Source: Paenibacillus sp. AN1007
GTDB lineage: Bacteria > Bacillota > Bacilli > Paenibacillales > Paenibacillaceae
Assembly: GCF_040702995.1 (NCBI RefSeq)
Contig: NZ_CP159992.1
Coordinates: 6,167,001-6,231,000 of the forward strand
Reading direction: 5' to 3'
Length of the DNA: 64,000 bases
Numbering within the stretch: the first letter of the stretch is position 1; every line of letters begins with the position of its first letter. Both the position numbers and the translations under genes were made by a program. The notes beneath the pieces are model-generated. The model had not been told where the DNA came from and made no database searches. It worked only from the letters and a program-made list of their open reading frames with translations. Positions 8,376 to 17,141 of this stretch are shown here, piece by piece.

Positions 8376-9413
8376 ATGAAGCATGCGGAGAGCTCCCAAG
8401 ACATGCAGGCCATGCAGCGTACACAGAACGTAAATTATATGGAGAGCAAGCAGCATCCGGAGCGCTGGGTGACATCCGAAGGAACATTAGACGAGCAGCA
8501 GATCGCAGGCCGGCAGCTGCTCTATCAGGGCATGAACGGCAGACATGTGGAACGATTTACTGCTCGGTCGGGTCAGACTTATATTTTCAAACCGCTGACG
8601 AATCCTGCGCAGCATGGACGGGAACGCTGGATGTACAAGCATGTGATGCCGGAGTTACCTCCGGTGTATCCGCAGCTCATCGCGGCTTCGGATCAGGCGG
8701 CGGCTCCGGAGCGGAGCTGGATGATCTACGAAGACATGGGACAGCTGCAGCATCAATCATGTGAATCGGCCATGCTTCGTGCAGCGGCTCATATGGCAGA
8801 GTGGCATGCACTTCCCTTCGCTGCCGCTTGGCATGAACTGCCGCGAGTCGGTCATAAACCGCCCATCCGGGATATGCTGGATGAACTGCAACAGCATCAG
8901 TCAGCAACGGATGAACTTCTAAGCAAACTGCATCTGACGTTGTCTGCAGCGGACTGGGACAGACTCACCATGCTAATCCTTACGGCAGAGGACGAGTTGC
9001 CGCTGGTACTATGTCATGGTGATCTACATCCCGGCAATGTGGCTGAGGCGGTGGACAGATTGATCATCCTGGACTGGGAGCATGCTCACTTGAATACGCC
9101 GCTGTGGGATGTTTATCATCTGCTGGATTTGTCGCATCCACTCTTTCCTCGACCGATGACGCCGGGGCTGCGGGCGCGCGTGATGAAGGTGTATCTGGAC
9201 AAACTGGAGAGCCTTGGCGTACAGGTTGAACGGGGTTCTTTTGCAAAGTGGTACGATGCTTATGCGATTGTATTCTCGCTCTGGATGCTGCATCTGATCG
9301 ACGGTGATCTAAAGAATCCGGACTGTGTGTGGCCGCAGGGACAGCTGCGCAATCAATGGCATGAGACGGCCGCGGCGCTGGAACAGTGCATGAAACATTT
9401 GAACGGGCATTAG
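8376..9413 (+). CDS. Aminoglycoside/choline phosphotransferase (APH) family kinase
   Basis: A 345-residue protein-kinase-fold phosphotransferase. The catalytic loop CHGDLHPGN lies at residues 213-221, and the metal-binding Asp of LDWEHAH at residue 233, the two hallmarks of APH/choline kinase enzymes. WMIYEDMG upstream resembles the hinge. The substrate is unknown: sugar, choline-like alcohol, antibiotic or spore component (CotS-like kinases belong to this clan). A GAGGAGGAG ribosome site precedes ATG 8376. A GT4 glycosyltransferase follows after 44 nt, so the two may be co-transcribed and act on the same glycan. Family confident, role not. Confidence 0.8.
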   Translation: MKHAESSQDMQAMQRTQNVNYMESKQHPERWVTSEGTLDEQQIAGRQLLYQGMNGRHVERFTARSGQTYIFKPLTNPAQHGRERWMYKHVMPELPPVYPQLIAASDQAAAPERSWMIYEDMGQLQHQSCESAMLRAAAHMAEWHALPFAAAWHELPRVGHKPPIRDMLDELQQHQSATDELLSKLHLTLSAADWDRLTMLILTAEDELPLVLCHGDLHPGNVAEAVDRLIILDWEHAHLNTPLWDVYHLLDLSHPLFPRPMTPGLRARVMKVYLDKLESLGVQVERGSFAKWYDAYAIVFSLWMLHLIDGDLKNPDCVWPQGQLRNQWHETAAALEQCMKHLNGH

Positions 9414-9457
9414 AAATAAAACGGTTGAAGTGAAAAATGAAACAAGGGGTGAAAAGT

Positions 9458-10456
9458 ATGCGTAAAGTCGGATTGGTTATGCGTAAAATTCAATTCACGG
9501 AGGCTCAGGGACCGCGGGTGTTCGCGGATCGACTGAAGCAGATCGGGCTGGAGCTGGGCGTGGACATTGTGTTCATCTCACCGGAGCGTCATGTGAGCGG
9601 GTATGACTGGCTGCCTGGATACGAGCATGAGAAGGGTGACCTGGTGAACTATGATATCGTGCTCGATCAGATCCACAGCCAAAATATTGAGCATGTGATC
9701 TATACGGTATCGGGATTTACATTTTTAAAGATGTTTTTGCCGAAAAGTGTACTGTTTCCACACAGTTTCCCTGACCCGGCACTGACGGGGTATGAGATGA
9801 TGAAGCCGTTCTACACGATGGTGGATAAAGCGATTGTACAGACCGAGTTTTTGAAAAGAGAGCTTGGGCGCAATTTCGGTGTTCATGACGTGAGCGTCAT
9901 TCCGATTGGCTTCAACGAAGAGCTGGCGCACCGCCATTATGACCCGAGTCAGGTCGTTCACAATCGCGTGCTCTGGATCGGGCGGGATGAGGCGAATCGC
10001 CGTCCCGACCTTGTGCTGGAATATGCCCGTCAGAACCCGGACAAGGAAGTGTACATGGTATTTGGCGGTGTGCGCTACCAGGAGAGCATGAAGAAATACG
10101 ATATCCCAAGTAACGTGAAGCTGAAGTTTGCACTTACCCAGGATGAGATATTTACGCTGATGAACTCAGCCAAGGTGTACTGGAGCTGTTCAGCGTTTGA
10201 TACGTTTGCGATGCCGCTGACGGAAGCGATGGCGATGGGGAAAATGGTCGTGAAGCCCGAGCATGCCTGCTACGGGCATATAAGGTCCACGCATGCCTTT
10301 GCCGGAAATGAGGATAACTGGTTTGAGCTGGTGAACATGGCAGCAGCTGCACCGCGCAGTGTATCGGAGGATAACCGGGAATATGCATTTGGTGCCTTTT
10401 CAAGGACCATTATGAAGGAAGGGTATCGGAACTTTTTCGCAGACTGGCTGAAGTAA
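9458..10456 (+). CDS. Glycosyltransferase family 4 (GT-B fold)
   Basis: A 332-residue enzyme with a GT-B layout: N-terminal acceptor domain, then RVLWIGRDEANRRPDLVLEYA and a C-terminal donor domain with FALTQDEIFTLMNSAKVYWSCSAFDTFAMPLTEAMAMGK, read over residues 215-275. The E-x7-E region that contacts the nucleotide sugar is AMPLTEAMAMGK, preceded by the DTF step. No signal peptide, so it is cytoplasmic. ATG 9458 follows AAGGGGTG; the upstream ATG 9437 is poorly placed. Donor and acceptor are not predictable. Confidence 0.78.
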   Translation: MRKVGLVMRKIQFTEAQGPRVFADRLKQIGLELGVDIVFISPERHVSGYDWLPGYEHEKGDLVNYDIVLDQIHSQNIEHVIYTVSGFTFLKMFLPKSVLFPHSFPDPALTGYEMMKPFYTMVDKAIVQTEFLKRELGRNFGVHDVSVIPIGFNEELAHRHYDPSQVVHNRVLWIGRDEANRRPDLVLEYARQNPDKEVYMVFGGVRYQESMKKYDIPSNVKLKFALTQDEIFTLMNSAKVYWSCSAFDTFAMPLTEAMAMGKMVVKPEHACYGHIRSTHAFAGNEDNWFELVNMAAAAPRSVSEDNREYAFGAFSRTIMKEGYRNFFADWLK

Positions 10457-10583
10457 GAGCGCCACGGTATGAATATGTATGGATAAAAAGCGATCATTCT
10501 AGTTCATGCTCTATGGAGAGGTTACACCGTAATGCAGCTCCGCAGCGGTCGATATGAATATCCAATCATAAGGAGAGGATTTT

Positions 10584-10868
10584 GTGGATATCGTTATTTT
10601 GTGGACGCTTGGGATGTGGGTGGTACAGCTGTTGATCGAATGGGTGGTATATCGGGTACAGGGACGCCGCATGACGTGGATTCAATCCATTTTGCCGTGT
10701 CTGACGCTGCTTGGCGGAGCGGTTGTCATTATGATTAGCATCGATATAGGGGGTTGGAACGGTATCGGGTATGCGCTCCTTGGTGCGGCATTAGGTACAT
10801 CAGGACTGCTGACGCTGATTACGGTTGCGATTGCGGCTCTGGTGATTCGGCGTCGTGGCAGGCATTAA
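10584..10868 (+). CDS. Small integral membrane protein, 94 aa
   Basis: Not recognised. Three hydrophobic segments (residues about 4-22, 36-53 and 60-86) are followed by a basic RRRGRH tail, giving a small polytopic protein with the tail probably inside. GTG 10584 lies 5 nt after AGGAGAGG. No conserved charged residue in the membrane hints at transport. It has no close operon partner: 127 nt from the upstream glycosyltransferase and 110 nt to the next gene. Confidence 0.6.
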   Translation: MDIVILWTLGMWVVQLLIEWVVYRVQGRRMTWIQSILPCLTLLGGAVVIMISIDIGGWNGIGYALLGAALGTSGLLTLITVAIAALVIRRRGRH

Positions 10869-10978
10869 TCCGGAATATACAGGCATGCTGTTTCAGGGTC
10901 TGATGTAACCCCATGCTGCATGCTGGAAGCCATGCGGTGTAAGATAAGGTTGCTTTTATATAAGGAAAGGAACATGCG

Positions 10979-11446
10979 ATGAATAGCTTAATCATGGAAC
11001 ATTGGTCTGCTGAACAGCGAGAACTGCCGGGCATGAACTGCATTGCTTTTGCGGATGGAACGGTCATCATTTTAGATATTCTGAAGATTCACGACCCTAA
11101 CAACAATGAACGAACCATGCATGTTTCTCCGCTCTGTGATACAACGATTGATAGTATGGTGAAGTATAATCCAGATTGCTGGACGATGATAGATGCATGG
11201 ACAAGTATCGACTATCAAGATGGGACAATCGTTGGCGGGGACGGGGCCATGGGAAATGAGGGCTTTATTGCTTATACGGATGCAGAAGACCGTTTGGTGT
11301 GGGCCATTTTTTTCGAAAATACCAATCCAATCAAAAAATTAAGTGTGAACGGAAGCACATTAAATGCGATCAATGAACATGACGAACTGCGCATTGAGAT
11401 TCATTTGAACCATTTAGTAGATATCCAGATGACTTATCTGGGGTAA
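10979..11446 (+). CDS. Hypothetical soluble protein, 155 aa
   Basis: Not recognised. The product is acidic, without signal or membrane segment. Repeated strand-like stretches (IAFADGTVIILDILKI, DELRIEIHLNHLVDIQMTYLG) suggest a small beta-rich fold. The size, acidity and lone position resemble contact-dependent-toxin immunity proteins, but no toxin lies next to it and that reading is only a guess. ATG 10979 follows AAGGAAAGGAAC. Confidence 0.6.
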   Translation: MNSLIMEHWSAEQRELPGMNCIAFADGTVIILDILKIHDPNNNERTMHVSPLCDTTIDSMVKYNPDCWTMIDAWTSIDYQDGTIVGGDGAMGNEGFIAYTDAEDRLVWAIFFENTNPIKKLSVNGSTLNAINEHDELRIEIHLNHLVDIQMTYLG

Positions 11447-11661
11447 TTCGCCTTCTGGATAGAAGAGTGGTAGAACAATCGGAAGAAGAGCGTAGGAGGT
11501 CAGCACGAGTCGTTACAGTATGAAGTATGCTGATGAAGAATGGCTGAATGAAAACCGTGGACACAGGCATATGACAGGGATGTTGGGCGCTGAGGTGGTT
11601 GCAGAGGTGCAGCCGTCTGTGATATATTGACATTACTTATGACAAAGGGAGGTGAAGACAG

Positions 11662-11823
11662 GTGAATCACGAGATGCTTAACAACCGTATTAGCCAGCTG
11701 CCGATTGCTATGGCTGGCATTGTTCACACTTTTTCGAACAACGGGAGAAGTCTGTCCAATTTTATATATACGGAAGTTAACATGTACGAGAAGAAGCCTG
11801 CCTTGACCTCATTCGGACGATAA
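11662..11823 (+). CDS. Leader ORF (53 aa) upstream of ABC-F gene
   Basis: A short frame starting at GTG 11662 right after AAAGGGAGGTGAAGACAG, one of the best ribosome sites in the window. The product is a basic 53-residue peptide (starting MNHEMLNNRISQLPIAM and ending TSFGR) with no recognisable domain. It ends 26 nt before a strong terminator, and the ABC-F gene begins only 42 nt beyond that. The order leader peptide, terminator, ABC-F matches attenuators described for antibiotic-responsive ABC-F genes. Expression and function are inferred. Confidence 0.55.
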   Translation: MNHEMLNNRISQLPIAMAGIVHTFSNNGRSLSNFIYTEVNMYEKKPALTSFGR

Positions 11824-11849
11824 GTGTATTTGCCTTATTGATTTCTGAA

Positions 11850-11884
11850 AGAGCCGCGGAGCTAACCTCCTGCGGCTCTTTTTG
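11850..11884 (+). terminator. Terminator/attenuator between leader ORF and ABC-F gene
   Basis: AGAGCCGCGGAG pairs with CTCCTGCGGCTCT (one bulged T) over a 5-nt loop and is followed by TTTTTGTG. Because too little room remains for a full promoter before the ABC-F ribosome site, downstream expression probably depends on read-through. Confidence 0.75.
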
Positions 11885-11926
11885 TGTTGCAGTCAGGCTC
11901 TTCCACACCTTAGGAGGAACCTTATT

Positions 11927-13918
11927 ATGATGATCATTAGCGCGCAGCAGTTAAAACAATATCATGGAGCACATCTGGTGCTGGACGGCATTACATTTGA
12001 GATTATGGAAGGTGACAAGGTTGCGCTGATCGGGCGCAACGGAAGCGGGAAAACCACACTGATGCGTTTGATGGCCAGGTTAAGCCAGCCGGACGAAGGC
12101 CAATTGATGCTGAAAAAGGATACACGAATCGGTTACGTGGCTCAGGTGCCCGAAGGACTGGGTGACCACACCGTGCTGGATGTGCTGGGTCTCGGGTTTC
12201 AAGAGCTGATTACCTGCCGCAACCGGATGAAGGAGCTGGAGCAGCAGATGTCCGATCCGGCTTGTGCAGCAGACCCGAAGCAGCTGGAGCGTCTGCTGCA
12301 GCGGTATGCAGCCCTGCAGGAGCAGTTCGAACGCGAAGGCGGATACGAGATGGATGCACGCATAGATCAGGTCGCAGACGGGCTGGATATAGCCAAGGAA
12401 CATTACAGCTGGCGGTTCGGCTCTCTCTCTGGCGGGGAGCAGACTCGGGTGGTCCTGGCTTCACAGCTGATCGTCGGTCCTGATCTGCTGTTACTAGATG
12501 AGCCAACGAACCACCTTGATCTGGAGCGCGTGGAGTGGCTGGAAGGTTTTTTAAGAGAGTACAGCGGAACCGTTGTTCTGATCTCGCACGACCGCTATTT
12601 CCTGGATCGGGTGGTGACACGCACGCTGGAACTGGAGGATGGTGAGGCACAGACCGCTGCGGGTGGTTACACCGAGTATATGAAGGTGAAGGAACAGCGG
12701 CTGCTGCAGCAGTTTGAGGAGTTTAAAGAGCAGCAGAAGGTTATGAAAAAAATGAAGGAGACGATTCGTCAGCTCGAAGAATGGGGCCGTGTCGGCGGCA
12801 ACGAGAAGTTTTTCCGCCGCGCAGCCTCCATGCGCAAAGCACTGGAGCGGATGGAGCAGGTGAAGCGGCCTGTTTTGGAGCGCCGAAGTGCGGATTTTGA
12901 TGTACGTCCTACGGATCGGACAGGTAAACGTGTGGCTGTGTTGGAAGACGTGAAGAAACGATACGGGGACCGGGACATTTTAAACGGCGTGTCCGCTCTG
13001 CTCGAATACGGAGACAAAGCGGCCTTGATTGGCCGCAACGGCTCCGGTAAAACTACACTGTTCAAGCTGCTTTTGGGTGAAGAACAGCCGGATGCAGGCA
13101 GGCTGGAGTGGGGTTCGCGTGTAGATGTGGGTTACCTGGCACAGCAGGAAGAAGCGGTGAATCCGAAGCTGAACGTACTGGAGCATTTCCGCTTGGAAGC
13201 AGGAGTGGAAGAGGGAGAGGCCCGCGGCATTCTGGCGAGGTATTTGTTCTATGGAGCAGATGTTTTTCGTTCCGTTGGGCAGCTGTCCGGAGGGGAGTGG
13301 ACTCGTCTGAGGCTGGCCCTGCTGGTGCAGCGTAAACCGAATGTACTTTTGCTGGATGAGCCGACCAACCATCTGGACATCGCATCACGAGAGGCGCTGG
13401 AGGATTCACTTGCTGACTTTGAAGGGACCGTGCTTGCGATCTCTCATGACCGATATTTTGTGAATCGTCTGGCTTCCCGTGTATGGGAACTCGAGGATGG
13501 GCAGCTGACGACATATCTTGGGGATTACGAAGCGTACCGGGAAAAGAAGCTTGATTTGCAGGCTCGCACGGCGAATGAGGCGCGGCTGGAAGAGGGAGCA
13601 GCAGGAACGGGAACAAGAACGGGATCGGGATCGCGGATCAGCAGGAAGTCAGGGGAACGGGGAGCAGGCAAAAGTATCGGCACGTTGGAAGTAAGCAGCA
13701 AGACAGGAGAAGTGGGAGGAAACAGCAGGACACGGGATCATGAATCGGTCGAGAAGTTGGAGCAGGCGATGGCCCGGATGGAAGTCCAGATGCAGGAACT
13801 CGATCAGCAGCTTGAAGCATTGGAAAATGATCCGGAAGCTCTGGAGCAGACATGGAACGAGCGGGAACGGTTATCCGCAGCGTACGATGAACTGCTGGCT
13901 CAATGGGCAGAGATGTGA
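11927..13918 (+). CDS. ABC-F family ATPase, ribosome-associated (translation/antibiotic protection type)
   Basis: A 663-residue protein with two ABC domains and no membrane region, the ABC-F layout. Domain 1 has Walker A GRNGSGKT at 36-43, signature LSGGE at 167-171 and LLLLDEPTNHLDL. A charged two-helix linker (residues about 240-305) is the part that enters the ribosomal E/P site in this family. Domain 2 has GRNGSGKT at 369-376 and LSGGEW at 453-458. A Gly/Arg/Ser-rich stretch (about 556-605) leads to a C-terminal coiled coil. Start ATG 11927 follows AGGAGGAAC. The upstream attenuator suggests drug-inducible ribosome protection; a housekeeping Uup/YdiF-like role is the alternative. Confidence 0.88.
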   Translation: MMIISAQQLKQYHGAHLVLDGITFEIMEGDKVALIGRNGSGKTTLMRLMARLSQPDEGQLMLKKDTRIGYVAQVPEGLGDHTVLDVLGLGFQELITCRNRMKELEQQMSDPACAADPKQLERLLQRYAALQEQFEREGGYEMDARIDQVADGLDIAKEHYSWRFGSLSGGEQTRVVLASQLIVGPDLLLLDEPTNHLDLERVEWLEGFLREYSGTVVLISHDRYFLDRVVTRTLELEDGEAQTAAGGYTEYMKVKEQRLLQQFEEFKEQQKVMKKMKETIRQLEEWGRVGGNEKFFRRAASMRKALERMEQVKRPVLERRSADFDVRPTDRTGKRVAVLEDVKKRYGDRDILNGVSALLEYGDKAALIGRNGSGKTTLFKLLLGEEQPDAGRLEWGSRVDVGYLAQQEEAVNPKLNVLEHFRLEAGVEEGEARGILARYLFYGADVFRSVGQLSGGEWTRLRLALLVQRKPNVLLLDEPTNHLDIASREALEDSLADFEGTVLAISHDRYFVNRLASRVWELEDGQLTTYLGDYEAYREKKLDLQARTANEARLEEGAAGTGTRTGSGSRISRKSGERGAGKSIGTLEVSSKTGEVGGNSRTRDHESVEKLEQAMARMEVQMQELDQQLEALENDPEALEQTWNERERLSAAYDELLAQWAEM

Positions 13919-14042
13919 GAGTAGAAGATTAGAACTATAGGTTGAGTCGCAGAACGATAGCTAGTGCAGTACTAACTGCAGTGCACAAGATCGGATTAGG
14001 GTAACCTGAACGAGCGTGAACAGGCAGGCCAGGAATCAGCAT

Positions 14043-14109
14043 AAAAAGGATTGTCTCTCAGTGGATATGCATTTGGCATGCAGCGGCTGACATGAGGCAG
14101 TCCTTTTTG
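14043..14109 (+). terminator. Terminator after ABC-F gene
   Basis: AAAAAGGATTGTCTC pairs with GAGGCAGTCCTTTTT at the base of a long imperfect hairpin that includes CAG/CTG and ATGCA/TGCAT inner pairs. Confidence 0.65.
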
Positions 14110-14204
14110 TGCAGTACTGCTTCAGAAGTACATATGGGAAGAAGGGGCTGGAGTACATTAGATGGAGAAATTACTTGTTTCTTTTTACATGTCTCGGCGA
14201 ATAG

Positions 14205-14230
14205 TGTAACTTTTTTCCTTCTGATGCGTT
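14205..14230 (+). promoter_or_regulatory. ECF sigma-like promoter (putative)
   Basis: TGTAAC at 14205-14210, a T-rich 16-nt spacer beginning TTTTTT, then CGTT at 14227-14230. This resembles sigma-X/M/V promoters (TGtAAC ... CGTC) of Bacillus. It lies about 75 nt upstream of the envelope operon that begins at 14305. The -10 differs at one base, so the call is tentative. Confidence 0.4.
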
Positions 14231-14304
14231 TAATACGTTTGTGTGTATGGAAACGGCTCATCTAAGAGCTCGCAAAAGGGGAGGGAACAGCAATCTATTA
14301 TTCA

Positions 14305-14778
14305 TTGACGTATCGCAGCTGGTCGGAGGATAAACAGGCAGAAACGGGTGTGCTGGAGCAGACCTCGGTTACGCGGGATGAACTGTTCATGCGTAAACTG
14401 GTGGATGCTGCCCTGATGAAAAACAAACTATGGGCCCACCTGTCCAATGAGTGTCAGGACCGGCGTGATCATGCCATTTATGTAACGGCGTATGATCAGC
14501 AGATGCCGGAAGGGTATGGTGCTGCTATTGCGGATGCAGCGCTGGGGATGTGTAAGATGTCTTCCACGTCAATGTACAGCCCGGAGTATATGCTGTGGAA
14601 TGGACGTTCCTTCCAGGAGCTGGAGCTTGCGGAGTCTTCCAGCTATACGATGGAGCTGGCCGAGCAGCTGCTGGATCACTATATGGTCCGTGCAGACTCA
14701 ACATACGAGATTTTGTACTCTGTACTGGATACGGATCGGAAGAAAGTGTTGTTTTTCATGAAAGAGGTGGATCTGTAA
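14305..14778 (+). CDS. Hypothetical protein, first gene of ATP-grasp/DUF350 operon
   Basis: A 157-residue soluble, acidic, helix-rich protein that I do not recognise. TTG 14305 is the only usual start near the AAAAGGGGAGGG ribosome site (spacing about 20 nt, long), so the true start could use a rarer codon a few residues upstream. Its stop overlaps the ATG of the next gene, tying it to the lipoprotein-like, ATP-grasp and DUF350 genes. In related bacteria such operons carry small accessory proteins of unknown role. Confidence 0.6.
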   Translation: MTYRSWSEDKQAETGVLEQTSVTRDELFMRKLVDAALMKNKLWAHLSNECQDRRDHAIYVTAYDQQMPEGYGAAIADAALGMCKMSSTSMYSPEYMLWNGRSFQELELAESSSYTMELAEQLLDHYMVRADSTYEILYSVLDTDRKKVLFFMKEVDL

Positions 14779-15257
14779 TGAGGGAAGAGGAAGTACGAAA
14801 ACCGTTAAACTCGCAGGAGTCTGGAGAAATCATGGGGAATACGCCCGCGCCAACGTATGAATCCATACCAGAGTTAAAATCTACGTCAGCGTTTGAAGCC
14901 GTATCGGGATTAAATCCCGCATTAGAATTGAGCCCAGCTTCGAGCATATCAGAAGCCGGTGTAGGGCGTAACATCAGACAGACGTCAGGGTCTAAACCGG
15001 GCTCCAAAGCAAAACTGGTGGCGTTTTCTCTGATGCTGGCGGTGCCTGCAGTACTCTCGGGATGCGGCAGCAGCGATGAATGTGACCCTGAGTATGATAC
15101 CGGCTGTGAGTATGATTCCAGCAGCGGTCATTACTATTACGGAGGGTACGGCGGCTCATCCTATCGCAGCAGCAAAGACGGCAGCAGCTCCTATAAAAGC
15201 TCATCCAAATCCAAATCGAGCGGCTTCGGCAGCTTTTTCCGAAGTTCGGGAGGTTGA
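14778..15257 (+). CDS. YgiB-like Ser/Gly/Tyr-rich lipoprotein-type protein
   Basis: A 159-residue protein. An unusual hydrophilic N-terminal segment of about 75 residues precedes a hydrophobic helix (LVAFSLMLAVPAVLSGC) ending in a lipobox-like LSGC. Next comes a short Cys/Asp cluster (CDPEYDTGC) and a Gly/Ser/Tyr/Lys low-complexity tail ending FFRSSGG. The latter half recalls E. coli YgiB (DUF1190), which sits beside the ATP-grasp YgiC, and the same neighbour relation holds here. ATG 14778 overlaps the previous stop. If the start lies further downstream it would be a plain lipoprotein; otherwise it is a membrane-anchored protein. Confidence 0.6.
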   Translation: MREEEVRKPLNSQESGEIMGNTPAPTYESIPELKSTSAFEAVSGLNPALELSPASSISEAGVGRNIRQTSGSKPGSKAKLVAFSLMLAVPAVLSGCGSSDECDPEYDTGCEYDSSSGHYYYGGYGGSSYRSSKDGSSSYKSSSKSKSSGFGSFFRSSGG

Positions 15258-15311
15258 TTGCATCATGAAGCAGGCAGCTGTTCTCAGCGTCAACCGGGGG
15301 AGGTCGGCAGG

Positions 15312-16679
15312 ATGAGGGAAGTGTACCGGATGCCGTACAGTCACGAAGAGATTTTCTCGGGTGAGGCTGGAGAGAAGATTCCGTATCACCGCATGTACGG
15401 CAAGCAGTACTGTGTGCCTGCACTGACGGTTTATACCACGGAAGAAGTGCAGGAGCTGCGTGCTGCGGCAGAAGCGGTGGATGCCATTTACAGTAAAGTG
15501 ATGCGTTTTATCCAGCGATATATGCCCGATTCGTTTCTGATGCACCCACTGGGCATTCATCCGGGGCTGATTCCAGCAGCTCGTATGGAGGCTGTTACGG
15601 GCGGAATCACTCGTCAGGACTGGATTATTGGTGAAGCTGGTCTGAAATGTATAGAAAATAATACCGATACGCCTACAGGTATCCCTGAATCGGCTGCACT
15701 CGAGCGCATTCTGATCGGATGCACAGCTGATCCGATGTGGACTGCACCGTCTGCAGATATGGATGCACGGCTTCGGGAGTGTTTCCGATCCTGGCTGTCG
15801 TTTTACGCTGAGCAGGGGCTGGAAGGGCCGGTTACATTTACTTCCTATGGCGAACACGTCGAGGATCGAACCAACACTGCTTATCTGATGGAACGCTGCT
15901 GTGAAGCGGGATATGAGGTGCTGTATGCTCCGTTGGAAGAGCTTGAGATTGTGCCGGGAGAAGCGCTGTATCATCAGGGACGCGAGATCAGGCTGCTGTA
16001 TCGGCTGTATCCGCTGGAATATCTGATTGGCGATCGGGACGAAACGACCGATGTAGATATTGGGGCTGCGTTGATTGAGCTGGTGCGGGAAGGTCGGCTT
16101 GGCCTGATGAATCCTGTACAGCATGTGCTGATGCAGAGCAAAGGTTTTATGGCAGCCATCTGGTCACTGTACGAGCGGAATGAGCAGACGCCGGAATACT
16201 GCGGATTTACACTTTTTGATGAAGCCGAGATGGATGTCATTTCCCGTTATCTGCTGCCAACCTACTTTACCGCGGAGCCGTTTGAGCAGAGCGATGTTCC
16301 TTACGCAGCCAAAAGCTACTGGGGGCGCGAGGGTCGTGGGACACTTTTGCTGGATGGAAACGAAATTGAAGAGACGGTGGGCGTGAACATGGAAACCAAT
16401 AAAGATGCTGAAGAAGACGAAGAGACAGCCGCCTACTACGAAAATCAACCCAAGGTATACCAGCAGCTTGTGCCGATGGAACAGGCTGTAATTGAGACAG
16501 AGGATGGCGAGTACAGTGGTTATCTGCTGACAGGTGTATTTGTAATCGGTGGACGTTTTGCCGGAATGCTGCCCCGAGTTGGGGAGAAAGTAACCGGAGA
16601 TATGGCGTATTACTGTGCTGCTGCAGTGCGTGAACCGATGAATGATGAGGAGGAAAAGGAATGGAAAAGCTGGGAGTAA
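15312..16679 (+). CDS. Glutathionylspermidine synthase-type ATP-grasp ligase (YgiC/YjfC family)
   Basis: A 455-residue member of the GSP_synth C-terminal-domain family, ATP-grasp enzymes that form amide bonds. Family features: GEAGLKCIENNTDTPTGIPE at residues about 108-127, equivalent to the E-x-N-ADTPT segment of YgiC, and SYWGREGRGTLLL, a flexible substrate/ATP loop. It lacks the N-terminal amidase domain of bifunctional GspS, so it is the stand-alone type whose substrate is unknown. ATG 15312 follows GGGGGAGG with 8 nt spacing, preferred over TTG 15258. It overlaps the DUF350 gene by 19 nt. Confidence 0.82.
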   Translation: MREVYRMPYSHEEIFSGEAGEKIPYHRMYGKQYCVPALTVYTTEEVQELRAAAEAVDAIYSKVMRFIQRYMPDSFLMHPLGIHPGLIPAARMEAVTGGITRQDWIIGEAGLKCIENNTDTPTGIPESAALERILIGCTADPMWTAPSADMDARLRECFRSWLSFYAEQGLEGPVTFTSYGEHVEDRTNTAYLMERCCEAGYEVLYAPLEELEIVPGEALYHQGREIRLLYRLYPLEYLIGDRDETTDVDIGAALIELVREGRLGLMNPVQHVLMQSKGFMAAIWSLYERNEQTPEYCGFTLFDEAEMDVISRYLLPTYFTAEPFEQSDVPYAAKSYWGREGRGTLLLDGNEIEETVGVNMETNKDAEEDEETAAYYENQPKVYQQLVPMEQAVIETEDGEYSGYLLTGVFVIGGRFAGMLPRVGEKVTGDMAYYCAAAVREPMNDEEEKEWKSWE

Positions 16680-17065
16680 ACCTCGTGAATGTGGGATTAG
16701 GGATCGGCATTCTGCTGGTGGTATTGATTGTTGGATATTTTGTGTTTAGTAAATTAACCCGTTATAACGACAGCGAGGAAATTGCAAAAGGCAATGAGGC
16801 GGCAGGCATGTATATGGGCAGCAAGCTGCTCGGGTTGTGTATTATTGTGGGAATGGTGTCTTTCTCGACGCATGCATGGCTGGATATGCTGCTGTGGTCA
16901 GGAATAGGTATCATCATTCTGTGTCTGGTCTATATTATATTTGATTTCCTGACGCCTAAAATCCGGGTATGTGATGAGATTGCGCGCGGTAATATGGCGG
17001 TAGCACAGCTGCTGCGCTCGGTGATCATCGGTGTGTCCATCGTCATCGGTACGTTTTTGATGTAA
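16661..17065 (+). CDS. DUF350 (UPF0719/YjfL-like) membrane protein
   Basis: A 134-residue integral membrane protein with about four transmembrane helices. The DUF350 hallmark is an internal duplication: LTRYNDSEEIAKGNEAAGMY in the first half and KIRVCDEIARGNMAVAQLL in the second, each an acidic-basic loop placed after a helix. The family regularly co-occurs with stand-alone GSP_synth ATP-grasp proteins, as here. The function is unknown, and an envelope role is inferred. ATG 16661 follows GAGGAGGAAAAGG inside the upstream gene, indicating coupled translation. Confidence 0.82.
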   Translation: MEKLGVNLVNVGLGIGILLVVLIVGYFVFSKLTRYNDSEEIAKGNEAAGMYMGSKLLGLCIIVGMVSFSTHAWLDMLLWSGIGIIILCLVYIIFDFLTPKIRVCDEIARGNMAVAQLLRSVIIGVSIVIGTFLM

Positions 17066-17141
17066 AATAGACCCTGACGTGTAATTAGGTGATTTCAACT
17101 TATATAGAACGAATATTATACAGAAGAAGGGGCGCGGCAGC

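Noticed and set aside
8165..8413. An 82-codon minus-strand frame upstream of the APH kinase
   Set aside because: It would start inside the kinase gene, has no clear ribosome site and shows no recognisable protein character.
15201..16124. A 307-codon minus-strand frame
   Set aside because: It is antisense to the ATP-grasp gene, without motif or ribosome site support.
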